A stretch of DNA of 64,000 nucleotides from contig CM071573.1 in the NCBI GenBank assembly GCA_036426205.1, positions 47,049,789 to 47,113,788 on the forward strand, given 5' to 3'. The position numbers and the translations under genes were made by a program. This DNA comes from Ascaphus truei (Eukaryota > Chordata > Amphibia > Anura > Ascaphidae). Below, one piece after another: positions 38,651-51,113 of this stretch (position 1 is the first letter of the stretch; the number at the start of each line of letters is the position of its first letter). The notes beneath the pieces are model-generated. The model did not search any database, was not told the origin of the DNA, and saw only the letters and a list, made by a program, of their open reading frames with translations.

Positions 38651-39171
38651 CATGTGGTGGGTGTTGGTGTTATGGTTGAGCTTACTGGGAATGTGTGTGT
38701 GTGGTAATTAGGTTTTTATATTGAAAAGGCCATTGGGCAGAATACGTACGTTTATATTTATTTGTATAGCTGGTCCATGCACACAGCGCTTCAGAATAGT
38801 AAATACACGTGACTAAGATTATAATGCATAATGGATAAGCGCTTCGACTAAATGTACATATGAAAAGAAGCCATGTCCTGAAGCTTACAATTTAAGAGTG
38901 GAGTTATTGGACAGAGGTGATGGAAAAAGTTTGGAAGAAATTATGTGTTTTCAAAATATAGCAGTAAGGGGTAGAGAATCAATGAGGGTAATCTGAGACG
39001 AGCAGGAGTTAGTTAAACCCTTTGGCCAAAGCTTATAAAGCTTCAGCACACACCGGCATGACCAGTTAGCAGGTCCTAACAACTACCTGTGAAAATTCTC
39101 ATTTAACCTCTGCTGGAGGAGAATGGTTCTCAGTGGACCTGTACCTGTACAAGAAATAAAAACTGCTACTA
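38651..39171. repeat. Duplicate of 29651-30178 (dispersed repeats)
   Basis: Same order of GTCCATGCACACAGCGCTTC, AAGCTTACAATTTAAGAG and GTTAGTTAAACCCTTTGGCC blocks, with small indels. No gene. Confidence 0.65.
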
Positions 39172-40314
39172 TGTAGCCCTGTTTCCCCTTGAATACAGAA
39201 AGGCACTAATGCTGCTGTAACCTGCTGGCTCGCAGGGCCTGAGCTACTGCCACGGAGAGCCTGGAGTGATATAGTAGCTCTATCTCTGGTCCCAAACCTT
39301 GCTAGGGAGGAATGCAGCGTCCGCTGTGTCCTGACATAAACACTAATGGGGCAGGTTCTCTGTTCTAGGACTTGTCCCTACAGCAACCACAAGCTGTATG
39401 ACTCAGGGCTTAACTGGGGCCTAAGGGGATTCTCTGGCCTAGTGTAGAGGCTACTTGCGTCTCTACACCTGAACTCCACCCTTCCCTTCCTGGACTCGAC
39501 TGAGCACGTTGCTCCCCTGTGCAAACTCCTACTTCCTCAAGAGAATCCTAGTGCTTCTTGGCTCCCTTGCATCAGTGGTTGGTCCTAACACTACAAGGAC
39601 TTGTAGTCACCTGCTAGCCCTCTATGATAGAGTCCGGGTTCGCGTTGCTACGCGCTTTTCTAACTGTCCTGCATTCAATGCGCGAGCTGTCTAAAGCCGT
39701 GCAAGTGCCGTATGGGGGGTGATGGGACATGAGACCTCATGGCGGTTGGCGGGGGGCGCGGGGGGGGGGTGGGTGGGGTTGGGGGGGGGTGGGCGGTGGC
39801 GGGTGGGGGGCGTTGGGGGGGGGCGGAGTGGGTGGGTGGGGGGAGGGGTTGGTGGTGGGGGCGGCGGGGGGGGGTGGGGGGGGGGTGGGGGGGGGTAGGC
39901 TGGGGGGGGTGGGTTGGATGGGGGGGGGGGGGGGGGGGGTGGGCTAGAGGGGGGGGGGAGGGGCGGTGGCGGGGGGGCGGGTTGGGGGGGGGGGGGTCGG
40001 GGGGTGGGGGCAGGGGGAGGGGGTTGTGGGTGGAGGGGGGAGGGGGGGTCGGTGGCTGGGGGGTGGGGGCGTGGTCTACCAGGGGGGGCGGGGGGGCGGG
40101 GGGGGGGGTGGGCTGGGGGGGGGGGGTGGTGGGGGAGGGTGGGGGGGGGGGGGGGGGGGGGGGGTGGGGTGGGGGGGGGTGGGGAGGTGGGGGGTCGGGG
40201 GGGGGGTCGGGGGGGTAGGGGGGTCAGTAGGGGCGGAGCTTAATTGGGGTGGGGGGCGGGTGCGCCGGGGGGGGGGGGGGTCGAGGGGTGGGGGGGTTGG
40301 TAGTGGGGTAGGGT

Positions 40315-40345
<31 letters not shown>

Positions 40346-40577
40346 GGGGGGGGTTGGGGTGTGGGGCGTGGGTCCGGGTCGCAAGGGGGTTCTCGCATAA
40401 GTAATTACTGCCACATGCAGAACCTCAAAATGGCGGTGCCTGACCATTTGGGCGCCTTGGAGCCTCAAGATAGTACGGTATGGAGCGTCCCTGCGCATGA
40501 TGGAACTGCTGCGTACACACTCCAACTGCAGCGGGGGTAATGGGTGGTTAAGGGGCTTAGACGGGGACCTGGCTACA
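39172..40577. mobile_element. Solo-LTR-like element copy 2, enlarged by a G-rich block
   Basis: Begins TGTAGCCCTG and ends GGCTACA like the copy at 30179, but is 1406 bp long because of an extra G-rich block at about 39712-40393 between GTGCCGT and CGCATA. In copy 1 those two words are adjacent. Confidence 0.55.
39712..40393. repeat. G-rich low-complexity block, about 680 bp
   Basis: Almost pure G on the plus strand with scattered T, C and A and many runs of eight or more G. It lies in a region of poor sequence quality and is absent from the other three copies of this LTR-like element. The glycine-rich and proline-rich open frames across it are artefacts of composition. It may be a long-read artefact or a true G-rich expansion able to form quadruplexes. 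Confidence 0.85.
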
Positions 40578-40734
40578 CAAAAAAAAGGGGGGGTGGTGGA
40601 GCTTACTGCTGAGAGGAGGGGCCACTAACTAAAATCCACTGATACCGTTGAAAAGAATAAAAACACATCCCAGCCACGTCTCGAAACAGAAACACACCAA
40701 ATCATATATCTTTTGTGTAAAAGGGAGGCGCGTT

Positions 40735-41430
40735 GAGCGTGGCCAAATGTATACAACAAAAGACAACAACCAATTATACATCCAATGTGACAAAATACCA
40801 TAGTTACATATTAAATGTTATATTCTCATGAAGTAAAGGTCATTTAGTTTAACACCCTTGCCAAAGGCTATAAGCCTGCAGCCATTCACGTCTTGAACAG
40901 TATTTGGTCCTAACACTACTGGGAAAGTTCCATATTTTCTCTACTGGAGGAGAATGGCCTCAGGTTGACCGGTCTGCAAGGAACATGAAAAAACGGCTTT
41001 ACTGAAAAAGTGGGGATGGGGTGAGCTTAAACCGTCGGGTGTTAATAAACACACAATCCAAGCAAGGCTCTAGGCCCTTTAGAACCACCACATCACAAAA
41101 ACATAGATATTATTAGGACCCCTCCACCTAGGGTTTACGTCAACACCCCAACTTTTAAAGTAGCAGTGGTTTCTGTCTGGTGCAGTACAGGTCCAATGAG
41201 ACAATTCTCCATCCAGCAGAGGAAAGGAGAATTTACACAGGAGTGTAGGCACAGGAAGAATATGTCTTGTGCGTGGAATTGGCTGCAGGTTATAATTGCT
41301 TGGCAACAGGTTTAAACTAAGTGACCGTCTCATGAGAAGAATAGAAACTTGAATTTTTAACTATTATTTGTCACATGGATGTAGCATGAGTAGTATCTTT
41401 GTCTGTTATTATACATTGGCCACGATCTGA
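40735..41430. repeat. Duplicate of the inverted repeat at 31051-31752
   Basis: Same arms (GAGCGTGGCCAAATGTAT at the start, TTGGCCACG near the end) with frequent small indels. Confidence 0.6.
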
Positions 41431-41679
41431 GCACTCAAAGCAAGAAAGGTATTTTCTAACAGCATAATACTTTTTTCCAACGAGATGTACGTGGTTAGGT
41501 ATTTTAGTCTTTCCTGATAAGTTATGATGCAGACAATGCAAAATTTAAACTGCTCTTTTTCACACCACCTCTATTTTCTGTCCTTCTGCAGATATGTTCA
41601 ATAGAACTGACAGCAGTTTAAGTGTGGAACAACGTAAGGATCTACAAAGCAGTATTAGCACCACACTCTTTCTACTGCT

Positions 41680-42360
41680 AATAATACAGATAAATGTAAG
41701 GTTATGCAATTGAAAAAAAAAAGAATAAATATGAGACTTACAAATTAAATGGGGATAAATTAGGAGAATCCTTGATGGAGGAGGATGTAGAAAGCAAGCG
41801 TGCAAGATCTTATCTTTCATTAAAGAGGCAATGGATGGAAGGGAAGTAAACATAATTATACCCCTTTATAAAGCCTTATATAACAAGATAACTATTCATC
41901 CCAAGGGCAGTACAAAGGACACGGGGTCAAACCTTAAGGTTGGAGGAAAGGAGATTTTACCAGCAACAAGGTAAAGGGTTCTTTACAGTAAGGCAGTTAA
42001 AATGTGGAATTCATTACCATGGAGACTGTGATGGCAGATACAATAGATTTGTTCAAAAAAAGGTTGGACATCTTTTTAGAAAGGAAAGGTATACAGGGAT
42101 ATACCAAATAAGTAAACATGGGAAGGATGTTGATCCAGGGAATAGTCTGATTGCCAATTCTTGGAGTCGGGAAGGAATTTATTTTTCCCCTTATGAGATA
42201 TCATTGGATGTTATGTCACTGGGGTTTTTTATTTGCCTTCCTCTGGATCAATAAGTAAAAATAGATATAGGATAACGTATCTGTTGTCTAAATTTAGCAT
42301 AGCTTGAACTTGATGGCCGCACGTCTTTTTTCAACCTCATCTACTCTGTAACTATGTAAC
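41680..42360 (+). mobile_element. CR1 LINE fragment (copy C2) with 3' tail
   Basis: Matches 31990-32580 in its first part and continues to a proper CR1 end, CTCATCTACTCTGTAACTAT followed by GTAAC. The gap region of copy C1 can be inferred from it: GCCTTATATAACAAG continues after CCCCTTTATAAA. Confidence 0.7.
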
Positions 42361-42714
42361 AATGTGACAAAATACATATATAAATACTTCAATGTTAGTA
42401 TTCTCATGAGTAAGGGTCATTTAGTTAAACAATTTGGCCAAAGTGCTATAAGCCTGCAGCCACTTCCCTGCATGATCAGTATGTAGGTCCTAACACTACC
42501 TGGGAAAATTCCCATTTCCTCTGCTGGAGGGAGAATGGCCACATGAATGGCCACATGAAAAAACATGTTACTTAAAAAGTGGGATATGGTGAGCTTAAAC
42601 CCTGGGAGGAGGGACCACTAAACTCCAATGAACTGATATCAGTTGAAAATGAAAATTAATAAATACACAATCCCAGCAAGCTCTAACCCCTAGAACCCAC
42701 CACATCATTATATA
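42361..42714. repeat. Single direct arm of the 31-kb inverted-repeat family
   Basis: Runs from AATGTGACAAAATACATA through CCTAACACTACCTGGGAAAA to CCCACCACATCATTATATAT. Also found at about 57800-58185. Confidence 0.6.
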
Positions 42715-42925
42715 TATATGGTTATTGAGGCAAAAAGTGACACTGTGTGCTCATTTGCATGTCATTTCCCAGAATCCCTTGCTGCAGTGGAAGTGCTGTA
42801 TGCTGGGTGATAATGGGGAAAGGCGGGGTTGCAGACCTGCCTAAGACATGCAGATGAGCATACAGCTATATTTGCATATTTGCTTTCCTGTGGAGGGTTT
42901 TTGTCACGTTTTTTTCTTGTCTAAT
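42715..42925. repeat. Dispersed repeat with octamer ATTTGCAT
   Basis: Contains TGTGCTCATTTGCATGTCAT, CCCAGAATCCCTTGCTGCAG and AGACATGCAGATGAGCATAC. A noisy copy lies at about 58190-58385. After about 42930 the sequence changes abruptly into the 3' end of a trypsinogen intron 4. Confidence 0.55.
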
Positions 42926-43080
42926 GCCCTGCCAAGGGGCATCCCCTTGCCCCCTTCCCACAATTTTATTTGTCTACTTCCACTTTGGCTCTTTGTCTTA
43001 TTCCTGTTCAGTTAAAAGGCTTCCTCTGGAAAGTTGATGGTTTTTTTTGGACCTGATACAATCTGTTTCTATTCTCATAA

Positions 43081-43231
43081 GGGTGGACTCTGGTGGACCC
43101 GTGGTGTGTACATGTGAGCTTCAGGGGGTCGTCTCAGTGCGGTGGCTAGGCTGTGCCAGAGAACACCGGTGTGTACACCAAAGTCTTGTAATCCTGTGTC
43201 CTGGACCAGAGCACCATTCTTCCAACAAAAC
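43081..43231 (+). pseudogene. Orphan last exon of a fifth trypsinogen copy
   Basis: The last 150 bp of intron 4 (from about 42930) and exon 5 are present, but exons 1-4 are not found upstream. The exon reads as GDSGGP-type sequence (DSGGPVVC... LQGVVS) with several indels. The acceptor AG is altered to AAG (CTCATAAGGGTG), and the stop is lost. A polyadenylation signal AATAAA is kept at 43374-43379. Either a deletion removed the rest, or the assembly joined two array units wrongly at about 42930. Confidence 0.7.
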
Positions 43232-43547
43232 CTTTATTCAGAATCACCCTCTTTCTTCTCAGATACCCGTATTGTGTTTTTTCATTCTCTTACTCTCACC
43301 CTGGTTATCTACTACTCACTGCTGCTTCTACTACAACTACTACTACTACGAGCTTTGTATTGAACGATGCTTGAATAAACGGTTAAACTCAGTACACTGG
43401 TGATAGTTTTCTCTGAATATTCCAGCTTACTGTATTTCTGAGCTGTTCATAGTATGCAGTAACTGTTTGTTAGGTATCAGTCTCAAGTTATCATATAGGA
43501 AAGTTCCATGATACATTAGTAACAAACCTATAATAAAACCCAGCTAG

Positions 43548-46330
43548 AAATGTGTGTAGGGATTGTATGTATAAAACACCAAATACCGCGTGAGATGAGG
43601 AAGCTTATAATACTTTTGCAAATGGAGAAGGCATTAAACTGGGTCATTGTTTGCAGTATGGATGATTTTAATATCCGACATATAGATGGGGCAATGATGA
43701 TTAGCATTACAAAGAAAATGAAACAGTTTTTGGGGGTGCTACTAGACAATTATATGACCCAAATTATTGAAGAACACACAGGAGAGGGGCAATACGAGGA
43801 TTGGTAAATCAACAATGTAAAAGTAATAACACATAGTTCAAATCCTGGAAACTTTGGGCACAGAAATCATAACTATGGTCTCATTTTGATGTAAACAATT
43901 ATCAAAAAAACAATTACTTGGTTCACAAAGACTAAAAAAATCTTTAGAAAAGCAGTTTTTAATAAACTGAGGGCTAATCTACATGTAATACACTGGGATG
44001 ATGTTTTTGCAGGGAAAAATGTAGAGATAAAGGGCAGTCTTAAAACATGTTTGAAAAGCACACTCATCAGTGTATACCCTAGGGTAATAAGCATAAAAGA
44101 AATAAGAAAAAAAAACTAAAAAAAACAATGTGGCTAAATAAAAGGTGGGGAGGAAAAGGACAAGAAGAGGAAAGGCGTTTAGATTCTTTAAGTCAGAAGG
44201 GACTGAGGCAGCGTATCAGAATTATAAGGAATGTAATCAAATTGCAAAAGGGGAATCAAAGAGCAAAATGGAAATGAAAAAAAGGATTGCATAGAAAGGA
44301 AGGTCAACCCTAAAAAGTTGTTTAAGTACCTAAATACAAAAAAATGAGAAAAAGAAAAATAAAGGACCCTTTCAGTGTGAGGATGGGCAGGCAGATTATT
44401 GGAGATAAGGAAAAAGCAAGAGGTATTAATCAAATTCTTTGCCTCTTGTTTACCAGCGGAAGAATCAATTTCAATAGTATGCCGCAGGCAGGAAGCCACA
44501 ACCTCCCATATCTGAACATGGTTTTGAGGAAGAAGTTCATAAGCGGCTTGAAAAATGTAAGTAAATAAGGCACACTGGTCCCGATGGTATACACTACCAA
44601 GAGTTCTAGGGAATTACATTCAGTATAAGCCAAACCATTACATTTAATATTCAGGATTCCATTTCACAGGCTCAGTACCACTAATTCAGCTAACAGCAAG
44701 ATTGCGTGCAAGCATATGTAAAGGGGCTATCACACTAGAGGCGAATTTACGCTTGTAAGCCTGACTTCAATAGTGGGAAACTATTGAAGTTTAATACGGG
44801 ATATATTCAGGATACACCAATGGAAAACCAAATCATTAGTAGTAGTCAGAATGGATTAATGAAAGATAGATCATGCCAAACTCACCTTATTTGTTTCTTT
44901 GAGGAGGTAAGTGGAATTTAGACCAGGGTAGCACGTTGATTGTGGTCTACTTAGATTTTGCAAAAGCTTTTGATACGTTTTTCACACAAAGGGTTGGTGT
45001 CAAAATAAAGCAATTGGACTCAGTAATAATGTCTGCACCTGGATTGACAACTGGTTTGAAGGACAGACAACAGAGGGTTGTCATAAAATGGAACTTTTCA
45101 GGTTGGGCTAAAGTCGTCAGGGTCGGTACTGGACCCCTGCTTTTTAACTTGTTATAATGACATTGAGGTTGTAGCATCGAGAGCCAAAAGTCGTCCATCT
45201 TTGCTTGTATGATACTACAATTTGCTAAGGTTAGTAGAATCAGAGCATGGATGTAATTTCTCCTCATGAAGGACTTGGAGAGACGTGGAATGTGGGCAGA
45301 TAAATGTAGGGTATGCATTTGGGATGCAAGAATAAACCCAGCGACTTACACATTAAATGGGATAAATTGGGGGAACTTGAGGGGGAGAGGATTTATGAGT
45401 GCTTGTAAACAGCAGCTTAGACTAGTGCCCAAGTGTATTGCGTCGCTGCAAGGAACCACAAGATCTTATCTTGCATTAAACGGGCAAGGGATACGAAGGG
45501 ACAGTAACAAATTATGCCACTTTACAAAGCAGTATTAAGACCCACTTTGAATATCGGACGTTACATTTGGGCACCACTCCTTGAAAGACATTCTGAACCA
45601 GAGAGAGTGCAGGAAGAGCCACCAAATTAATAAAGGGGATGACTAATCCGTTAAGATGACAGGCTGCTAAATTAGATTTTTTTACATTATAAAAGATAGG
45701 CGTCGAAGAGGGGATTCTATGATAACTACATATCAATATATTCGGGGACAGTTACAGGAGCTTTCAAATAACTATTCATCCCCACGGCAGTACAAAGGAC
45801 TCGGGGCATCCTCCCTTTGGTTGGAGAAATTAGATTTCACTAGCAACAAAGGTAAAGGGTTCTTTTACAGTATACGGGCAGTTATAAGTGGGAATTCTCA
45901 TTACCCATGGGAGACTGTAATGCAGACCTACATATATTATTCAAAAAGGTTGGAGTCTTTTTAGAAGGGAAAGGTATACAGGGATATATACCACAACATG
46001 ATCTTTTTTATTAGACACTGAAATCACTTCGTTTGGGTATATTTTCACCATATATTAATATCATTTAATAGATTTAAGCGCTAATTGATAACACTGTTTG
46101 TTTTCGATACCAAATAAATAATGGAAGAATGTTGATCCAGGGATTAATTCCGACTGCTCAATTAGTTGGAGTCAGGAAGGAATTTATTTTTTCCCCTTAT
46201 GATGATATCATTGAATGATATGTCATGGAGTTTTTTTGTTTGCCTTCCTCTGCATCAATAATTAAGTATAGATATAGCATAAAGTATCGTGCTTTTCCTT
46301 CAATTACTATGTGTAACTATTGTAACCATG
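43548..46330 (+). mobile_element. CR1 LINE copy B3
   Basis: Same truncated CR1 in the same place after a trypsinogen last exon, with mixed single-base insertions and deletions. Ends near TACTATGTGTAACTATTGTAAC. Confidence 0.75.
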
Positions 46331-46995
46331 TGTTGGTTGGTAGGGTTTGAGCTTACTGGGAATGTGTGTGTGTTAATTCAGGTTTTTATTATTGAAAAGG
46401 TCCATTTGGGCAGAATACGTACGTTATCTTATTTGATAGCTCGGTCCATGCACATCGCCGCGTCACAATAGTAATACCGTGAACCTAATATGTTATTACA
46501 TGCATACTGGGCATAAGCGCTTTTGTTCACGACTAATTCTCCGTCACTTATGACAAAGAAAGCCCCAAGTCTGAAAGAGCATTACCCAATATTTAAGAGT
46601 GGCAGTATTTTTGGCACAATCGGTGATGTAATAAAAAGGGTGGAAGAATTAGTATGTGTTTTTTCTATATAACTTTCTAGACAGCTAAGGGGCCGGTACG
46701 AGAATTCATATGAGGGTATGTGCTTCGAACCCCGGCAGCCCAGGATTTTCCCGTTGCCAGTCTACCCAAACTCTTTTTTTGGCCCCTCAAAAAGCATTTA
46801 TAAATGCTTCAGCCACATCACGGCCCCCCTATGACCTTTAGTTGAAGGTTTCACTTTTACACACTACCTCCGTGTTATTGGAAAATCTCCCTTTTGTAGT
46901 TGCATTTTAACTTCCTGGCTGGGCAGGGGACGAATGGTTCCACGTGGACTGTCTTCATGTACCAAAACATGAAACAAATACTCCGTCCGACTCGA
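46331..46995. repeat. Noisy duplicate of 29651-30178
   Basis: Order of blocks is kept (GGTCCATTTGGGCAGAATAC, GGTAAGAG-like sequence, then LTR start), but the sequence departs strongly, with extra words not present in any sister copy. No gene. Confidence 0.5.
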
Positions 46996-47826
46996 TGTAG
47001 CCCTGTTTCCCCTGTGTAATACAGAAAAAGTGCTATAACTGCTTTGCTGTAACCACTTCATGCTGGCCTCAGCAGGGCTCCATGAGCTAGATGCATCGGA
47101 CGGAGCCCTGGAGTGATAGGTTTCCTGAGCTAATCTATGGTCACCAAACTTTTAATCTGCGAGGGAAATGCCAGCGTCAGCTTGTGTCCTGACATAAACA
47201 CCTAATGGGAGAAGTGTTCTCATGTTCTAGGCCTGTCCATACAGCAACCAACAAGCTGTATCGGACCTCAGGGCTTACCACTGGGGACCTAAGGGGATTC
47301 TATGGCATAGTGTACCCTTGAGGCTACTTGCGTATCTACACCTTGCAAAATCCTACCCCCTTCCCTCGTTCCTGGCACTCGATTTTACTGTAGCAACGTG
47401 CTCCCCTGTTGTTAACTCTCATCCCACCCGTTCCCATTCTTCCTCAAGAGGAATCCTAGTCTCTCTTGGCTCCTTGATACGGTGGTTGGTCCTAACACTA
47501 ATAGGACTTGTAGCATGGCTCTAGCCTCTATGATAGGTATCGGGCTTCGAGTGCTTACCGCGCATAATCTGCCTCACTGCGGGATCGTCTGTCTGACAAT
47601 AGTTGCGTAGCATACCGACTTACTGCCACATAGCCACGAACCTCCACAATGCCGGTTGTCTTTCCCACCCTCTGAACATTGGGCCGCTTATTTGGTGAGC
47701 CTCCGTTAAGTACTGGGGCGCGCCCGGCGTTTACAGTTGTGCTCGACAATTGCGTAACCATCCCAACCTTCGCAGCCGGGAGAGGTTCATCTTTGGGTGA
47801 CCCCGCGGGGAACCTGGTCGACTACA
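46996..47826. mobile_element. Solo-LTR-like element copy 3 (noisy)
   Basis: TGTAGCCCTGTTTCCCC at the start, CTACA followed by CATAAAAAGTGGGGG at the end, as in copy 1. Many indels. Confidence 0.5.
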
Positions 47827-48200
47827 CATAAAAAGTGGGGGTGGGTGAGTAAATGCTGAGAGGAGGGCCGCCACTAACTCCATCAACTGATACTAAGTGA
47901 AACATGAATAAAAACTACAATACCCTCGCATAGAATCTCCGAAACACCAGAATCTACCACATTAAATTCATTATATTTTACTATTCTTTAATATGAAAAG
48001 GGACTATTGAAAGCATGAAGGAAGAGGTTCTTGGTTTGATGGACGGCAGAATCGTCGGAGGGTGGATGTGAATTGGTACGGGAATGGGGAGCTCAGAAAG
48101 TTTCATCAGTTCAACGCTCAACATCAGATAGTTCGATTTGAGCCGTGCTTAACTTTTTCCCCTTAGTTGTTGTCAAATAGGGCCCTCCACGTGCACATGA
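47827..48200. other. Noisy junction, no gene
   Basis: The repeat unit breaks off after CCACATTAAATTC (about 47970). About 200 bp follow that match nothing else in the window, up to CACATGACAAGGTCACTG, where clean trypsinogen promoter sequence starts. The missing part of the unit (inverted repeat and CR1-C) suggests a misjoin here. Confidence 0.45.
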
Positions 48201-48370
48201 CAAGGTCACTGATATACTCTTTGGCTCCCATTGGTCACATACTCCATGTTTCCATGTTGTGATCAATAGGTACAAATAGATGTAATGGACAGAGGTTTGG
48301 TTGGTAGAGGTAGAGTATAAATACCAGACCATTCTCCATTAAAAAAACACCTCTTGACCAGATAGTCACC
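48201..48370 (+). promoter_or_regulatory. Promoter region of trypsinogen copy 3
   Basis: NR5A-type CAAGGTCA at 48201-48208. TATAAATA at 48316-48323, 55 bp before the start codon. The intervening sequence (GGTTTGGTTGGTAGAGG) is conserved in all four copies. Regulatory roles are inferred from conservation. Confidence 0.65.
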
Positions 48371-51113
48371 ATGAAGTTCCTGCTGATCTGTGTGTTGCTG
48401 GGAGCAGCTGGTGAGTCTTATTACTGATAATATGTTGCAGTAATATATCATGCACAGCTATCTCTCCCTCCTCCTCTAACTATACAACTTTCTCTGCAAA
48501 CTTCTCTATCACCTGTCTGCAAAACTGTTCTCAGAATACTGTATCTTTGATACCTATCCCACTGCTGCTCTCCTTTGTGTAGGAGGTATATTTATGTTTT
48601 ATCTATCTCCACACATCAATATTCTCTTGGTATGGGATAAACATCTATCTAATACTCTGCTCCGCACTTCTATAAATAGCACATTTATTTCTTGCTTTGC
48701 TCTTCTCTCTGTTTAAAATGCAACATTATCCCTTGCTCTCCCAGTGTAGGGAATACAGTGGATATTGTGTTCTCTCACTTGAACATCAGTAATTGTTGTT
48801 CATTTCTCTCCCAGCTGCTTTCCCCATTGACGATGATGATAAGATCGTGGGAGGTTACACCTGTGCCAAGAACTCTGTCCCCTTCCAGGTGTCCCTGAAC
48901 TCTGGTTACCATTTCTGTGGAGGGTCCCTGATTAACAACCTGTGGGTTGTGTCTGCTGCTCACTGCTACAAATCGTAAGTAATGAGGGTTGTATAAGGGT
49001 ATTTAATATATATTTTATAGTGCCAACTAGTGGCCCATAGGGCACCCCCAGATCCCAGGCATGTCAGAATTACAGTAGGCTATCATCACCACAAGTAATT
49101 CCAGAAATAATGCTAAAAACACCTTGTTATGTGTAGCATATCTTTGTGCTTATTGTACGTGTTTTTTGCCCTTTTGTAGTTCAAAGTTCTAGTAGCCGCA
49201 TTGGTCCGGGAGAAATTAAATGTAGGTTAATTCTCTGATATATTTTAGCGGACAACATTCAAGTTCTTCATAGATGAAATTATAGTGTAAATACTGATTA
49301 AAACTTCATGCTGTAGGTCCTGTGTGAGTCACTGCCCTTTCATATTACCCTACTAATCTTGCTTGTAGGAGTATCCAGGTCAGACTTGGAGAACACAACA
49401 TCTTTGTGAATGAAGGAACTGAGCAGTTCATCAACTCTGCCAAAGTCATCAGACATGCCAGCTACAACTCCAGGACCCTGGACAACGACATCATGCTGGT
49501 CAAGCTTGCCTCTGCAGCCTCGATGAACTCCTATGTGAATGCTGTGGCTCTTCCCACTGGCTGTGCAAGCGCTGGCACCAGCTGCCTGATCTCTGGCTGG
49601 GGGAACACACTCAGCAGTGGAAGTGAGTCAACAGAACATATCATTATAAAAACCTTCTCTGACAGGTGCCCTGTTATAAACAGATTACTTTTCAGCCCAA
49701 TAGGTGCCATGTAAGGGGAACAATCTTCTTAAAAGTATATCTTCTTACATGCTCAATATTCCATTCTATTGGGGAATACCTGTAATAAGAATGGCAGCCT
49801 CACCAAACACTATATTCCTTTCATCAACAGTCTACTCTATGGAAGATTTATTCTGGGAATAAGCCCTCTCCTTTTAAGAACATTTCCCCTTTACCTTGTG
49901 TGAGGGAATCCCGCTATGTAGAAAAGACCCTCTTGAATGACACACTCTCAAAGGGTTCCTTTCACTTTAAGGGGAGTATTTATTACAATATGTTTGAATT
50001 AATCCTTCTTGTGTTTGTAGGTAATTACCCAGATCTCCTGATGTGTGTGAATGCTCCCATCCTGACTACTACCCAGTGCAACAATGCCTACCCAGGGGAG
50101 ATCACCAACAACATGATCTGTGTGGGCTACGTTGAAGGTGGCAAGGATTCCTGCCAGGTAATGTATCCTCTCCTCTGTCCTCTCTGGCTCTCACTGCTAC
50201 CTAATAACTAGCAAATCTCTGTCTCTCTTTGTAATACCCAAAGATTGCCAGCACTAGGATAGTGTTAATTGTCTATGAGGATCATAACTGAGCCCAACCT
50301 GGGCCGGCGCAAGGGTTTCATGTGCAATAGGCGAAACTTTAAATTTGCGCCCTTGTTGTATTCTCACCTGTGCTGGCCGCCTCCATTCTGCTTCTCCTTC
50401 AAAATCGAGCGTCAAATGACGAAGCGAACGTCACAACCTACGTCACACTGCATCTTATTGCCATGGTAACGAGATGCCATGTGATGTCACATTGGTGACG
50501 TATTTGGCATCATTTGATGCTGGATTTTAAAGGAGAAGCAGGGCTGCAGGCACAGGCAAGTGCCCAAGGGCGGCAGATTTGTAAATCTGCCGCTAGGAGT
50601 AGCTATAGGGGTTGCAGGGGGTGCGATTACTATTAATGCGCCCCTAGGAACTTTGCACCCTAGGCGACCACCTAGGTTTGTCTAATGGATGGGCAGCCTT
50701 GCCCCCCACAATTTTATTGGTCTACTCAACTTTGGCCTTTTGTTTTATTCTGATTAGCTAAACGGCCTTCTACTGTGAGATGTTTGATGTTCTTGACCTG
50801 TAACAATCTGTTTCATTCTCATCAGGGTGACTCTGGTGGAACACGTGGATGTGTTGTTAACGGTGTGAGCTTAAGGGGGTCGGCTCATGGCGGCGTACGG
50901 ACTTCGCTGTCTTTTCTTCCTTTTTAGCATCTCTCGCCTGGATTTTCACCTAACCTTTAGGCGCGATTCTACACCTTTTAATTCCTCCCTTTCCGTCCGG
51001 TTATCGCCTCCCTTCCCCCGCCCTCCATGTGACAGAGGAACTACCCGGGGGTACACCAAAGTCTGAAACTACGGCTGCCTGGATCCAGAGCACCATGCTC
51101 TTCCGAAGCTTAA
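48371..51113 (+). CDS. Trypsinogen copy 3 (exons 1-4 intact, exon 5 disrupted)
   Basis: Best-preserved anionic/cationic-type trypsinogen. Exons 48371-48410, 48815-48974, 49369-49622, 50021-50157, 50826-51113, with correct phases and GT/AG junctions for exons 1-4 (40, 160, 254, 137 nt, the usual trypsinogen sizes). Signal peptide [13 protein letters not shown], activation peptide FPIDDDDK cut by enteropeptidase, N-terminus IVGGYTCAK, catalytic His in SAAHCYKS, catalytic Asp in [16 protein letters not shown], and [10 protein letters not shown] with specificity Asp. Exon 5 starts GDSGG with the catalytic Ser but is frameshifted and carries about 119 extra pyrimidine-rich bases at 50911-51029. 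The noise begins near 50750 in intron 4, so the damage is probably technical. With a clean exon 5 the protein would be 246 residues, secreted by pancreas. Confidence 0.85.

Noticed and set aside
39729..40525. Glycine-rich and proline-rich open frames
   Set aside because: Composition artefact of the G-rich block in poor-quality sequence.
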